Shown here one piece after another: positions 18,222 to 33,200 of a DNA stretch of 64,000 bases. The translations under genes were made by a program, and so were the position numbers. Every line of letters begins with the position of its first letter. The first letter of the stretch is position 1. Source of the stretch: Myxococcota bacterium (GTDB lineage: Bacteria; Myxococcota_A; UBA9160; UBA4427); contig JASMLK010000146.1 of the NCBI GenBank assembly GCA_030748735.1, positions 1 to 64,000 of the forward strand. Reading direction: 5' to 3'. Below the pieces are notes generated by a model, which was given only the letters and a program-made list of their open reading frames with translations, ran no database searches and was not told where the DNA came from.

Positions 18222-21200
18222 TCAGAAGCTACCGACCATGTTCAGGAACCAACCGTGGTCGTCGTAGTCGAGGTCCGTGAGGTCTTCGGAGAAGTCCGTG
18301 AAGTTGTACCCGAGGCCAACCTTGAAGTGCTCGCCGAAGTAGCGGTTCAGCGTGACGAGCGCGCCGCTCTTGCGTTCGTCGAGGTCGGGAAGATCGAGCA
18401 TGCGTCCTTCGACGGTGCTCTCCCAGTTTTCGAAGAGGCGCAGATCCGACCGCAGGATGTAGAGATGGGCGTCGTTCTCGAAGAACTTCGGATCGTCGCG
18501 ATCGAGACTCACCTGGCTGGATCGGTAGGCGTACTTTCCGCCCAGGGTCCAGACGCGGGTGATGTCGTAGCCGGCATCGACCGCAAACACGTGACTGCGC
18601 TGAACGAACGAGGCCGAAGCCGTGCCGCTGCTGTTCGCCTGTTCGGCACTCGGGAAGCTGTAGAAGTAGGTGTACTTCAGCAGCGCGTTCAGTCGGTCGT
18701 TGGCGACCGGGCGATACGCATAGCCGAGCACCGCTTCGGTGTAGTCGGCGTCGAAGAAGTCGCCGAGCGAGCTGTGGCTCATGGCGTGATTGAACTTCGC
18801 GAGCAGTCGCCAGTCGTCGGTGAGCTGTACGCGGAGCCCGTTCTTGAACAGCCAGCTCGTGCGGTCGTCGTTGCTCGCGTCGGGTCGTTCGATGTCGTCG
18901 TAGCGGAACTCGACCCCGCTCGTGACCGACGCCTCGTCGAAGTGGTACCCGACACTCGCCCCGGCGGCGATGCGCTCGGTTTCGGCGCTCGTGCGGCGAT
19001 CCTTCAGTGTCCCGACTTCCAGATTCGCACCGATCGTCCAGCGCTCGGTCGGGGTGAGGGTCATCCCCACGGCACGCGTGAGCCCCGTTTCGGGCTTCGA
19101 ATGCTGGTAGCGGTTCTCCATGTACACGCTCGCGCTGTCGGACATGCGCGAGTTGGCGCCACCCACGAGGTTCCCCGTTCGGGTGTGGACGCCATTGGCC
19201 CCGCGTTCGTTTTCGAGGGTGTAGTTGAGGTAGACGTTCGTGCGGTCAGACTTCTGGAAGTTCGTCCCCACGCGCGCAGCCGGCCCCAGCTCGCCGTGGG
19301 AAGCTTCACCCTCGGCGCTCAATCGCTCGGTCACCAGGACTTCACCACCGGCGCCGCTGCGCCAGTTCTTCTCGCGATTGCCCGTGGCTTCCAGGCTGGT
19401 CTGCCCGAAGACGTAGCTTCGCCAACGATCACCCGGGTCGTATTCGGCCTGCACGACTGCGTCGGTACGGTCGCCCTCTTCCTGGGTTTCCGGTACGACA
19501 GGCGAGCGGTCTTCGCGTTCGTCCCGTCGCACCCCCGCCGAGAGTTCCACCTCGTCGGTCAAGGCGAAGTCGACATCGACTTCCATCGTCGTGGTCTCGA
19601 GCCCCCTGTCTTCCTTTGCGTGATCGGCCTTTGCGCGAATCGCGAGCCGCTGGGTGATCGGAAGTTCGAGGTTGCCGCCGAATTGCTCGGTGTCCACCAG
19701 GGTCGTGAGACCGGGCGCGCTGTACCCCGCGTCGAGGAACTGGGCGTACATGTCGAGGCGCCCGAGTGCGACGGGGAGCCGATCTGCGAGGGGTGCGAAG
19801 GGTGTAAGAGAAAGCGCATCCGCAAAGCCGAGGCTGATGTCTGCGCGATAGCCGTAGGCGTCGACGTTCTCGAGCCCGAGATCGTTTCCGCCCTCGAATT
19901 CGAAGCCGCCGTCGTCCGAGCGCGAAGCGAAGGAAAGCTGCCCTTCGCTGCGGCCCGCCTGCAACTTGAGCCACGACTGTGACGACATCCGCAGGGTGAG
20001 GTCCGTCGCGTAGAGTTCGCTGCGTTCACCCTCGTCGTCGTTGCGGTTCGCCGTCACGCCGAGCTTCAAGAAGTCACCCAGCCAGGCATGGGCTCGGCCA
20101 CCGGTACTCAGCGTGTCGAGTTCGTCGAAGCCCGGGGTGTACTCGTACTGCGCAACGAGCCAGGATTCGTACCCGCTCAGCCCATCACTTCGAATCAGCA
20201 GTTCGTCCGCCACGGTCGAAGCCATGGGTTCGGAGAGCAGGATCCGCCCCTGGAAGTAGTCGATGTCGTAGTCGAGCCCGGGCCGCAGGTCGACGACGCC
20301 TGAAACCAGCCCCGAATCCTTGTCGCGCAACTCGATACGCAGGGTTTCCGAACCGTTCAAGAGATCGCGATTGCGCAGGTAGTAGAGCGAGCCACCCGTA
20401 CCGCGGAACTCGTCCCGGCCGCGCACGGTGCCCGGGTCGGCCGCGAAGCCACCCAGCATGTAGCGCTTTTCGCCGAAGCTCGTGGTGTCGTTCGACACCG
20501 CGTGGAGCTTCCCGCCGTACAGCCCACGCTCGACGAGGGCCAGCTCGTTGTCGCGGTAGCCGACATTGAAGTTGCCCCACATCAAGTGGCTCTCGTCCTT
20601 GCTCAACTTGACGTAGAACTTGCCGAGCGTCGGCGCCAGTTCTTCGACCGTGCCGTCGTCGCCGAAGGTCGGGTAGTGGTAGTCGGGATCGATGCGACGG
20701 AAGAGCGAATCGGGCGACTTGTCGAGGAAGTTGCTGAAGAGTTCGTCGACCGAACCTTCGCGCGTGTCGGCGCTGGCGGTGAGCTTCCAGTCCTCGGCGA
20801 ACTTGCCCGTCAGGAAGAAGGCCAAGCGCCCTTCCGCCCACGGATCGGAATCGAAGGGCTGGTTTTCGCCTTCGAGGCGATCCTTCGGTCCGTTCGTCTT
20901 GTCGAGGGAGAACGTGACGTCCGCGATGCCGACGTAGAACCAGTCTTCCTTGCGGATGTCGAGATCGCGCAGAAAAAGGTCACCCCGCCCTTCTTCGTCC
21001 TGGATGTTCACTTCGACCGTGTGCAGGCCAGAAGGCAGAATCGCCTCGGCAACGAATTCGCCCCGCTCATCGACCGGAACCGGGCGCCCGGCCAACCACA
21101 CGCGGTGCCCTTCCGGCACGCTCGTGCCGTGCACGCGCACGGTCCCCGCACTGTCGAGAGGAATGTTGACCAGCAGCGGGCCACTCTCACCGTAACCCGC

Positions 21201-24200
21201 GAACAGCGAACCCGCGTCACTGGCGCCAGAGCCCGAAACGAGCAGCGGACCACCTCCGGGCGTCTCCCCTGGCAGGCTCCTCCCGACCGGTGACTTCACG
21301 ATCCAGAGCGTCTGGGGCGCCGTCTCGTCGAATCGCCCCTCGGCGTCGTAGGCACGGAGGACGAAAGCCAGTTCCCGCTTCGGCGAAGCGAAAGGCGATG
21401 CTTCCGGCTGCCACTCGGCGACGCCCGCCTGCTCGATCGGCAGAACCACGAGCGGTTCGCTTCGCATCGAGTCGCCCGCTTCGAAGATCCGCACCTCGGC
21501 TCGTGCGATGAAGTGGGGATAGTTCGTATCCATCCGGAAGCGCGCCGGGCCCGCGGCCTGCGACGACGAACCGGGTTCCGCGGCGAGCGCAACCGTGCCC
21601 GATTCGACGGTCACGCTGAGTCGGCGCTCGGACGTGAGCGCGTCGAAGCGGAACTTCACATCCGCTTCCGAGAGCGCCACGTCGGTGCAGCGCGCGATGT
21701 CCGCATGGCTGCGGCCCGGATCGTCGATCGGCTGGCCGTCGACACTGATGCGCATCACGTTCAGTTCGAGGACACTGCGCGGCACGATCTCTCGGGTAAT
21801 CGGCGTGATCGACACGCCTTCGAGGTCGTCGAGGACCGAAGCCTCGTCGTAGACCACCTGCACTGCGACCTGCGACTGGGCGCCTTCGATGAAGCCGCCG
21901 TTGACCACGTCGTTCGAGTACACGTAGCCGCGCCCTTCGTGCTCGACCTGATCGTCCTCGAGCCCGAGTTCCGCCTGCACGGCCTGCATGACGCGTTGCG
22001 CGCGTGCAGTCGAAAGGCCGATGTCGTCGCCGTAAGCGACCGCCGTGCGGCGATCGAGGCGTTCGTTGCTCGTGTAGCCGACGAAGCGCAGGCGGGGGCG
22101 CGTTCGGCCCGCAACGTCTGCGAGCGCACGCTTCAGGTTCTCGAGGTAGCTCGGGGAAATCCTCGCTTCCCCATCGACCAGCGGCAGCGGCGCAATGCGA
22201 CCCCACACCGGGTCGTAGACCTGGGCCATCCACTCGGCGTCGCCCGCGTCCGGACACACCTGGGGCTCGTCGGGCAGATCCTGCAGCGGGTCGTCGTACC
22301 AGAACTCCACCTCGATCCGGCGATTGAGGGCGCGGCCAAGTTCGTTGTCGTTCGATGCGACGGGTCGTGCGGCACCCCGGCCGTCACTTTCCACCGCTGC
22401 CGTCGCTTGGCCGAGCGCATCCTCGAGCGACAGCGCCACCCGGCGGGCGCGCGCCTTCGAGAGCGCGAGATGGTCGCCATAGATCTGAGCCGAGCGGCCG
22501 GCGAGCGGGGCGTCGTCGCTGTAACCGACCAGCTTGACCGTCACGTTCTGCTTGTTCGACAGGTCACCGAGCGCCCGCGAGATCTGCGCGATGAAGGGCT
22601 CGAGCTTGCCCACGCCCTTCTCGCTGTAGCGAAGCGGCGCGATCAGGTTCTTCACGCGCGCACGGCGGGCGTGGCCTTCGCGGAAGCGCATCTTGCACAC
22701 GGTCTCCGCGCGACAGACCTTCACGCGCTGGATGTCTTCGCGCGTCACCACGTCTTCGACGGCGACGGCCTGACGCGGCTCGTCGTACCAGACCTCGATT
22801 TCCACGCGCCGATTGCGGGCGCGGCCCGGCTCCGTGTCGTTCGACTCCAGGGGATGTGCATCGCCCGCCCACTCGTATGAGATCGCGTCGGGACCGAGGG
22901 CAAGCTGGCGTTGAATCAACTCCGCGGCTTTGCCTGCACGCTCGCGCGAAAGACCTTCGTTGTCGCCGTAGCGGGCGGCCAACTTACCCGAGAGGGGCTG
23001 GTTGTCGGAATGCCCGGTGAGGTGGATACGAACCTTTTCGAGGTGCCGCATACCGTCGAGGATCAGGCGCAGCGTCTCGATCGTGGTCGGAGGAATGTCC
23101 GCCTGCCCCGAAGCGAAGTGGATCGGGGGCACGACGTTCTTGAGCTTGACGGTTTCGAACACGTCGGTGAGCACCTCACGCTCACTCAGCCGATCCCCCT
23201 GCTGCACCTCGAGCCGCGCTTCGTCCTGCGCCCAGGCCGTGTAGGACGCATCCGCCGGGAGTTGTTGCTCGACGGTCGATCCGCCGTCGATCCTGCGCGT
23301 GGAAGCGAACGGCGATGCGAGGATGTCCCAGGCATTGCGCCGGATGCGCTCCGACGTGGTTTCGGTAGCCGGTTGACCGAGTCGCCAGAACACATCGTTC
23401 TCGATGCGAAGCGGTTCGTGGGTCCAGCGCGATTCGATCGTTTCACGCATTGCATCCAGGCGACGCCCCACCAACCCGGCGTCTTCGACATCCGCGACAT
23501 AGGAAAGCCGCAGGATCGACGGCCCGGCTTCGAGTTCTTCGATCAGCCGATCGAGACGGGGGATCCACTGTTCGCGAATCAGCGTGGAGCCCGGCCGGAA
23601 GACCGCGTCGATGAGATCGAGGCTGACGACGCGATCGATCGTGGCACCGAAGTTGAGCTTGAGCGCCTTACCGCGGGTCGCGCGCGCGAGGTTCACACCA
23701 CGGGTCGTCAGGCGATAGCCCGTGGGCAGGGTGCGCTCGTCGAGCTTCAGGGCGAAGTTGCTGCCCCGCCCTTCCTTCGGCACGACCGCGCAGGTGATGT
23801 GATAGCGACCGTGGGCGTCGGTCGTCGCCGCGAGCCCGCGCGGGGTCACGAGTCGAATGCTGGAAAGCCCGGCTTCACCTTCGTCCTGCACACCGTTGCC
23901 GTTGTGGTCGTCGAACACCTTGCCGAGGACATCCGTGCAGGCGAAATCCGGGTCGGGAACGACACGCACCGTGGCGCTGGCTTCGCCCGTAAGCGGCACA
24001 CCCGTCGACGAGGTCAGCGCCTGCGCGCGGTTGGTGAACTCGCCCTCGGTCACGCCAGCACCAACCGCCAACAGCAGCGCCGCCGTGCGCCGACCAGACG
24101 CTTCGACCGTGAGCCCCGGCCAGGTCAGCACATGCCCTTCGACATCGGGTTCCGTCGGCACACCGTCGATGCGCGCAGAGCCTTCGATGTACCGGAAGCC

Positions 24201-27200
24201 CGCGGGATAGCGGTCGACGATGCTGAGATCGGGCAGCGTCGTCGCAAGCCCGTTGATCAGGGTGATCTCATAGGGGACGAGTTCGCCGATGCTGACGTTC
24301 ACCAGCGGCGTCGTCTTCGTGAGCCCGACCGCCGAGTCGATCGACGGATCGAGGGCCACGTGGTTGTTGAAGATCTGCGCGCTGCCGGGCGGCGCGAATT
24401 CGTCGAGCGTGAAGAAGGTGTGATACGCCGTCGCCGGGGACGTTGCCGCCACCGATGTCGGCGGTGCGAGCGCCGAAGCCTGCACCTCGCAGTGCGACGT
24501 CGTGGCCGGCACGGCGTCATCGGCCGTCGTCGGACACCCCGGCACATCGAAAGCCGTGGTACCCGGGGAAGATGTCGGGGGAATGATCTGCGAATCCCCG
24601 GCGGCGAAGCCCGAAGCTGGCGGCGAAACGCGGAGCACGTAGTTCGCCGAACCCGAACACACTGCCGCCGAGAAGTTCAGATCGAATTTGTAGAAACCAT
24701 CTGCGCGCGTGACCTGGCCCTGCTGATCGGGATCGTCGAAGCACGACGAGGGAATCGAAACGCCACCCTCCCGCTCGAGCACGAGACTCGCGCCGCGAAT
24801 CGGGGTCCGTTCGACGGCGCTGTAGACGACGCCATTGGGTTGGATCGGCAGATCGAGCCCCAACAGGTTGCTACCGCCCGGCACCATCAGATCCGTGATC
24901 TGCTGCGGCCCGTCGGTGAACGCGGAGCTCGCGTTGCCGATCGAGGCCGAGTTCGACGTGGCATCGGCGGCGCGGAACGACAGCGAGTAGACATCCCCGT
25001 TCGAATCGTTCGGGGCAAGGCCCGCCATCGTGAACGCGCCAGCGGCGTCGGCCGTGACAGTCTGCACGAGCAGACTGTTGCGATAGAGGTCGATGAACCA
25101 ACCCGCGAGCGTGGTCTCGCCACCGCCCTGCGTTTCGTCGAAGTCCACGTCGTGCCACAAGGCGCCGTTCAGGGTGCCGACGCCCGGCATGCCGCCGACC
25201 GCGATGTCCACGCTGGCGCTTTCGGTCTGGCTAGCCGCGTTCCATTCCACGCTGGCCGTGTTCCTGACGTTCGTGCCGGTCGCGAGCCCTGCGTCGAGGG
25301 TCGCGCGGAAGCGCAACACCAGGGCGCCACCCACTGCCAGCGGGCCGTTCGTGGTCGAATAGTCGGCCGTGATCAGCGACCCCACGACGGTGACGCCCGC
25401 CGTAGCGCCGTTCAGCGTTGCCGAGCTGGCGACATAGCTGAGCTGGCCCGCGACCGGATCATCGAGGTCATCGCTGATCACCACATCGCTGGCCGTCACC
25501 GTCGCAATGTTGTCGATGCGCACGACGTACTCGAGTTCGGCACCCGCAACCGCCGCACCACCGCCGACGACACTGACCTGCTTGGTGATCGCAAGCTGCT
25601 GGCCCGCCCCCACCACGACGATGGTCGGCTCCGGCCCGGTCGCGGGATCGCCATCGCCATCCGTCAGCAGGTTTGCGGTTTCCGCGGTCATCACCGTGGC
25701 CTGGTTGCTGATCAGCGTGCCCGCGGGCGTTCCGGCGTCGACTTCGAGACGGAAGGTGACGGTCGCGCTCTCGCCGGGCGAAAGGACCCCCATGCCAGTG
25801 GCCGGTAGCGGCGGCGTCAGATCGCTCGAGCTGATCGGGATGCTCGCGATCAAGGGGGACGTTCCGCCATCCGGCTGACCCAGGGCGATCCCGTTGAGGG
25901 TGACGGTGTCGTCGACATACGTCGTGTTGGCGGGAACGTCGTCCTGCAGCTCGACCGCGGTCACGGAGCTGGTGCCGTTGTTGTAGACGACGATCGTGTA
26001 CTCGAGGATGTCCCCCGGATCGACGACGCCGATGGTGCCCGCATCCGTATACAACGCGGCAGCCTTGCTCGCGAACAGCAGCGGCACGCTACCCACGGTG
26101 TCGCGCGTCGGGTCGTTCGGGACGGCGGTATCGGGGTCGTCGGACGGCGTATCGACCGCGCCCCCGGTGACTGCACTCACGAAGGCCTGGTTCGAGATCA
26201 CCGTGCCATCGACCACGTCGGCGTCGACCGTGACGTCGAACACCAGGGTCGCGACGTTGTCGGTCGTGGCCGATGCGTCGGCGCGCATCGCGCCAGGGGT
26301 CGGGTCTTCGGGGGCGTAGATCGCCATGCCGCCGACGAAGGCGGGTACGCCACCGGCCCCGTCCGCAACCGCGCCGCCGTTCAACGTCGTACTGCCCGCG
26401 ACATACCGGGTGTTCACCGGGATCGCGTCACGCAGCATCGCGTCGACCGCGTCGTCGGTACCGATGTTTTTGATCGTGATCGTGTAGCGCAGGCGCTCGC
26501 CCGCCAGCAGCACCAGCGGATCCCCATCGAGGTCCGTCGACACCTTTTCGACCTGGAAGACCGGCATCGATACGATCGTGAGAGAAGTCGGATCTTCGTC
26601 GCCCGCGACCAGCGGGTCCGCGCTGCCGTTGACCGCTGGATCGTCACTCGAAGCAAAGGCGCTTGCGTTGGCCTGGAGTTCGGCCTGGTTGCTGATCGTC
26701 GTACCGACCGCGATCACGGCGGCCAGCGTGATGTCGTACTCGATCACGGCGGTGTCGTTCAGATTCGGCAGGTCGAGATCGCGGATGTCGATCACGCCGC
26801 TGCCGTGGGTGCCGCCCGTCGCACTGGTGTTGCTCGAATCCGCCGTGCCCGGCACCGTCACCAGTGAAAGCGAACCGGGGACGAAGCGTGCCGCGCCGTT
26901 CAGCCGGTCGGGTTCGTCGAACAAGGTGATGTTCTGAAGCGGCGTGGCACCCGTGTTTTCGACCTCGATGCGGTAGCGAAGGGTGTCACCCGGCGTCGCC
27001 TCGGAGGCCGGATCGGTGCCCTGGGTGAGGTTCGAAACCGTCTTTTCGAAGCGGTAGAGCGGAAGCGCGCTAGACGTCGAGTGGGCGTCCTCGTGATCGA
27101 GGGTACCGACGGTGCCATCGGTGATCGTTCGCGTGTAGCTGCGGCGGTCGCCGGCCGTCGCCGCGTCGCTGCCGTCCGTGCTGTACCACTGGGTCGTGCC

Positions 27201-30200
27201 CGCGACGTTGGTCAGCACGACCGCGTCCTGGCTTCCGTTGTCGAGCGACGTTTCGTAGCTCACGATGAAGCGCTCGCTCGCGCCTACCGCTGCACTCGTC
27301 GACAACGCCTCGATGGTGATCTCGCAGGTCGGATCCCCCGCGAACGTGAGTGAGTAATCGGTGTCGCGAACAAGGGGGCCCGAAACCGTCGTGGTCCCGT
27401 TCGATTCGAAGACTTCTGCACTCACATTCGTGGGCGCGACGTCGCAGGTGCCGCCCGCCGCACCGCTGGGCAGTTGATCGATGATGGTGAGGTTCCACGC
27501 CGTACCGGTGCCCGTATTCTGGACATCCAGGCTGAAGGTTTCGGGCGTGCCGATGGTCATCGTGGCCGGGCCCGACTTCTGGAGCGTCATCGTGTCGGGG
27601 CCGACGATGGTCATCGTGCCTGTCGTGTCGGAATTGCCCGGGCGTTCACTCACATCGTCGTCGTCGAACCAGTTCCAGGCGTACCAGGCCGTATTGGTGA
27701 AGCTGAGGCCGCTGGTGTTGGTGGGTGTGTCCTCGAGAACGACCGTGATCTCGACGACGACCTGTTCCATCGCCGGGATATCGATGCCGGTCGTGGTGTC
27801 CTCGATCACGAGGTTCGTCGAATCCCCCGTGTTGACCGGTGTCCAACTCCCTGAACCCGAAATCTTGTCGACTTCGATGAAGCGCAGATCCGCGGCCGAC
27901 GCCGAAAGATCGTCGTAGATCTTCAAGTCGTAGATCGGAAAGTCGTACGGTGTCTCGGGGACCGTGATGCGGTAGCGGAAGGCTTCGCCGACCGACGCCT
28001 CGCTCTGCGTGTTCTCCTTCAGCAACGGATCGGGGGGCAACACCGGGTCCGTCGTATCGACGGCCAGCGCGGGCCCGAAGCAATAGTCGTCGGGAGCCGT
28101 CACGGTCGGGCAGCCGTCGCCTGTGCGTTCGTAGACACTCGCGCCGTCGAGGGAGGTCCAGTCACCCCAGACCGTGTTCTGGATCGTCTCGGGGTCCGGC
28201 GTCGGCGTCGTCAGGATCGTGTGATACGTCAGCTGGAGGAAGCCGCCTGCCGGGATGTCCAGCGTTTCGTCGCCCTGCCCTCGTCCCCAGTTGAGCGGAC
28301 CCGAGGCGGGGCCGCTCGGCATCGCGACGAAACCGACCACCGGCACCCCATTGATGGTTGCGGTCGGGGTGAAGGTGGCGTCGAACGTCAGCTCATCCGG
28401 CAGGGTGTCGACGATGTTCAGGTCGTAGGCCGTCGCATCGCCACCATTCACGTAGCTGAGCAGGTACTCAATGGTGTCGCCGAAGGCGATCGGATCATCG
28501 GGATCCTTGCCCGGCGTCGCATTCGACGACGCCTTGGTGGACGTGAGGTTCGGCTCGGTCGCCATGATGAGCGCCGTCGTGTCCGACATGGTCTCGGGTG
28601 AGCCCGTTTCGCCGTTCGTGTAGGAGACCTCGGCCGAATTCTGCAACGCGTCGCCAACGTCGGTGACGAGATCGTTGTTGATGCGCGCCGCGTAGGTGAT
28701 CCGGATCGCGGGATCGATCGCGGTCGTCGTGAGGTCGTCTTCGGTCTGCGTGACGACCGTGCCGATCGTCCAGGTCGCGGTGCCCGACGTGGCGTCGCCC
28801 GGCACCGAGGTCATCGCCACTTCGCTCGGCGCCACGCCATTGATCGTCGCGATGCCGTCGAACTGATAGGTGATGTCGTAGTCGCCGTTGTGGGCGAGCA
28901 CGTAGCTCACCGCTGCGAAGTCGAGGCTGTCCGCAACGACGAGGTTCTCCGTCATGCCCTCGGGCAGATCGATTCGCACCTCGAAGCTCTTGTGCGCGCC
29001 GATCTGCGGTAGAAGCGCCGGCGTGAGGTCGGTCTTCGTGATCGTAAGACCCGGGACCGGAAGCGTCGCATCGGCTTCGGCCTCGTAGTCGTTCAATGGC
29101 TCGGCGGCGTTCGGGAGTGCACCGATTCGCATGCCCGTCGCGCTGCCATCCGCGCCGATCATGCCGGTCGCGTTGAGCGCGGTGCTGGTGGTGGGCAGCG
29201 AGGTCCAGTCCGCCTGGATCGTGTTGTCCATCTCGCTGAGCGGTCCGACCAGCGTATTGACCTGCACCTCGAAGGAGAAGGTGACCGTATCGCCTGGATC
29301 GATGCCGAACCCGGGTGCCCAGGTGAACAGGGGCTGGTCGGCGCCAAAGGTGATGACATCTGCGGTCGGCGGGAGCGCGCCCTGGATGTCGCCCTCGTAG
29401 GACAGTCCAATCGAGTCGAGATCGTCGAGCACGCGCAGGTTGTAGGCCGTCGCGGTGCCGTTGTTCGTGGCCGTCACCGTGACGCGCGGGATGTCGTCCG
29501 CGTCGGCTTCGACGACCGAGAAGGCCTTGGTGAGATCGATCGCGGGTTCGCGCACGACGAGCACGGCTTCGTCGATCGGAATGACGACGGGATTGCTGTC
29601 CTCGTCGACGTAGCGGACTTCGGCCACGGTGGCCGTACCACCGTTGGTGATCGTCGTGCCTTCCTGGTTGCCCGCCACGTTGTCGACGCGCGCGACGAAG
29701 TCGATCTCGAAATCGAAACGCGTGCCACCTCCGGCGCCCGCCGTGACGGTCTGATCCCCGAAGTCCCATTCGACCAGGCTATCGGTACAGGTCGGAGTAA
29801 ATGTGCCACCCGGGCTGAAGCCCGCAGCGTCGTAGGGTGGCGAATCGAGATCGACGTCCGGGGCCTCGACGCAGCGGATGCCCGCCGGCAGTTCATCGCG
29901 GACCGTGAAGCTTCGAAGCTGCGCGACGGGGATCATCGTGTGGAGTTGGAACTCCACCTCCTCACCGATCGAAACCGGCTGCGGGGTCGGCGGGGTCGCG
30001 AGCGCGCTGTTCGACGCCGCGATCACCGCCTTGGGGTCGACCTCGACCGGAATGATCTGGATCGTCGCCTCGGCGGAAGCCGTCGTGAATTGGCGCGCAC
30101 CACCGGCCTGGCCGTTGGTCCCCAGCGGCGCGCTCTGGTTGCCGCTCGCCCCCTCGAGGCTGTCGTAGCTCGCGCTGACGCTATTCGTGAGCGTTTCGAG

Positions 30201-33200
30201 CGGGGCCACGTCGTCGAGGGGGTCGACGCGGTAGTAGAGGACGACACTGTCCCCCGCGTCGATCTTCAAGAGCGCATCACTGTGGGTATGGGAGGCGATC
30301 ACCTGGGCGGGGTTCAGGTTCTCGAGCACGTTGTCGCTGATCGTGCCCTCCCCGCCCGCGTCCGCACCGTCGATGAATGCGTCACCATCGTTGTCGACCC
30401 CGTCGCCCGTCAGCAACTCGACGAACAGCTGATCCGAAGGATCGGCGACGCTCGTGACCGTGACGTCGTAGGCCGGCGCATGGACCACACCATCGGTCGA
30501 AGCCGCGTTGCTGACCGTGATCCGATAGACGTAGGTATCGAACGCATCGCCGTCGTCGGCGAGGGCCACGAAGTTGCTGCAGGCCGCGCCCGAGCCGTAG
30601 AGGGTTTCGTTGCACACCTCTTTGGTCACGGTCAGGCTCGGCTCGGTCACCGTGAGATCCACGCGTCGATGCACTTCGCGCGGATAGCCGATCGTGCTCG
30701 GCCCGAGGGTGAAGGTTTCCTCGCCCGGAAGCAGCGCGTTGAAGAAGACCACCTCGAAGGTCGAGGTCAAGATGTTGCTGCTCTGCTCGGCGTGTTCGTT
30801 GGGGAGCGCGCTCGTATCGATCGGGTCGTTGAGCATGCGCGTGACCGCTTCGGCGCGGAACCAGTGATCCTTCTGGGTAATGCGCTCCGCGGGCACGACC
30901 GTATTGAACGTCCAGTCGAAGTCGCCCTCGTCAAGCGGCGACGGCGGCGGGTTGAGGCTGACCCCCGCAATCGCCGAGGTACTCGTGAGCAGTGGATCGG
31001 TCGACGAGATGTAGCCCTGCCCATCCGGCAGCCCGTCGACGACCTGGACATTCTGCACCGCGATGTAGCTGAAGCCCGGCGTCTGGAAGCCGAACCAGCC
31101 ACCCGACTCGATCGAGAAGCTGCACTCTTCGCCGATCTCGATCTGGTCGTCGGGGGAACCGGGGGGAGGATTGTTTTCGGAACAATCGGCGGCCTGGCTC
31201 TTCAGGAGGTCATAGCCCACGACGCGAGCGCGCAGGGCGTCGAGGCTGTAGTCGTTGGCGCGGTCCGTGATGCCGTCACTACGTGCCGAGGGAGCGGGGA
31301 ACCAGAGGGGCGTACCATCGCTGAGGGTGATCTCGCCGATCACGTCCACGCGGAACGTCAGATCGTCGTCGAAGCTCAATGCGGTGTTCTTCACCACTTC
31401 GAAGGTGAGGGTCTCGGTCGCGCCGGGGCCGATCGCACCGCGATCGCAGACATACACGCTCGCCGTCGCCGGAAGATTCGCGGGGATCGTCCAGTTCGGC
31501 ATGGCGGGCGGGTTCGTCGTTGCCGAACAACCGGCCGGAGCTGTCTGCACGACCATGGCCTCACCGAAGGTCACATAGGCGAAGTAGTCGTCGGCATCGT
31601 GCCCACCGTTGTTCGTGAGTTCGACGCTGAGAGACAACGGATCGCCCGTACTGGTGAGGATGAAGAGCAGCTCGCTTCCCACGATGTTCGGGTCGAGGTC
31701 TTCCGGCACGGCCGTGTCGTTGTCGACGATCACGTCGTTGTGCAACGTGGCGGTACAGTACTCCTCCCACCAGAGCTCGGTCTGGCTCGTGATCGTGAAG
31801 CTCTCGATCGGATCGGTGTTGGCCGGTGAACTCGTCGGGGACTCTTCCCGCACGTCGATGTTCGCCGTGAGGTCGTAGTCGGTCGGGTCGACCAGCACGG
31901 TTCGGAAGGTGATCGTGACTTCGTCGCCGTGGCGGATCATGTGGATCTGGTCGGCAAAGTCCGGGTGGACCGTCGAACTCGTGAGCAGGAAGTCGAGAGC
32001 GCTGTTCGCCAGCGGATCGGCGGGGTCGCTCGACGTGAGCGGCACGGTCCCGGCCTGGGGGTTCGTCCACTGGATCGTGTCGATCATCCCGTCGTAGGTG
32101 CCGTAGCGCGGGTTCATCGAGATCGTGGGCGTGAACGTCGGGTCGATGACGTACTCGGCCGGCAGCAGGTGGTTGAGCCGAAGCCCACCCGTTTCGCCCT
32201 TGATCGTGCCGTTCGAGTTGTTGTCGATCGTGATGGTGACGAAGCCCGTGGCGCCCATCGGCTGGGCGGTGTCGATGCCCGTATAGGCCACGCCGACGTC
32301 GACGCCGCTGGCCTGCGAATCCGTGCGGAGCGGGTCGTCGTCATCGCCGGCGTCCGAACCACCGGAGGTGAGCGAAATGCCGCCGGCGGGCGTGTCGACC
32401 TGGCAACCCCATTCCCCGTCGTTGACCGTGTTGGTCCGATCACGGCATGAATCGGTGACGCGACCCACGAAGTAGTAGAAGCCTCTGCCGCCAGCTGGCG
32501 CCACGATGTAGGGGTTGGCGCCGCCCCCGAACTCCTGCGCGACGTCGAAGTCGTTGATGTTCGTGGTACCGCCGAGGCTCACGCAGCCCGCGGGTGCCGC
32601 CCCACCGGCCGCCGCTTCGGCATCGCCTTCGTCGTCACAGGCCCAGTCGAATACGTAGTTGCCCGGCACGATCGAGTCGTCGAACAAGACATCTTGCAAC
32701 GGTGCATTGCCGTCGTTGCGCACCCGAATGCGCCAGATGACGTCGTCGTTCTCGTGCCCATACACGACACTCGCGTAGCCACCCTGTGCGGCGTCGATGT
32801 TCCGGCCCCCCTTCGAGAGGTCGGGCTCGGGCTCTCGCAAAGGCAGCGTCTCGGTGCCCGTGTCGGTCGTGAAACGATCGCCCAGGGCGCAGCTCGGGGT
32901 CGCTTCGATCTCGGCTTCGATCGAGCGATTCGCCGTAACGAGCCCCTCTTCGTCGAAGTTCGAGTGGCGCTCGACGTTGAATTCGATCGCGAGGCTCTCG
33001 CGATTGCCCGGTCCCGGTGCATCGGCTTCGAGGGTGAAGCCCGCGGGCAGGGTCCAGGTGAGGCGTGAGCCATTGGGTGCAGCGACCGTGGGTTCGACGA
33101 CGGCCGGGGCGGTGACATTCGTGCCGGTGAAGGTGGTCGACCCCGCAACGTAGGTGAGCCCCGAGCTGCCCAGGTCCTCTCGCACGATGATCTCGGAAAG

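Noticed and set aside
22911-25808. A 965-codon plus-strand frame, and similar long ones at 18255-19982 and 29940-31829.
   Set aside because: All lie opposite the giant gene and read as Arg/His/Val-rich sequence without domains.
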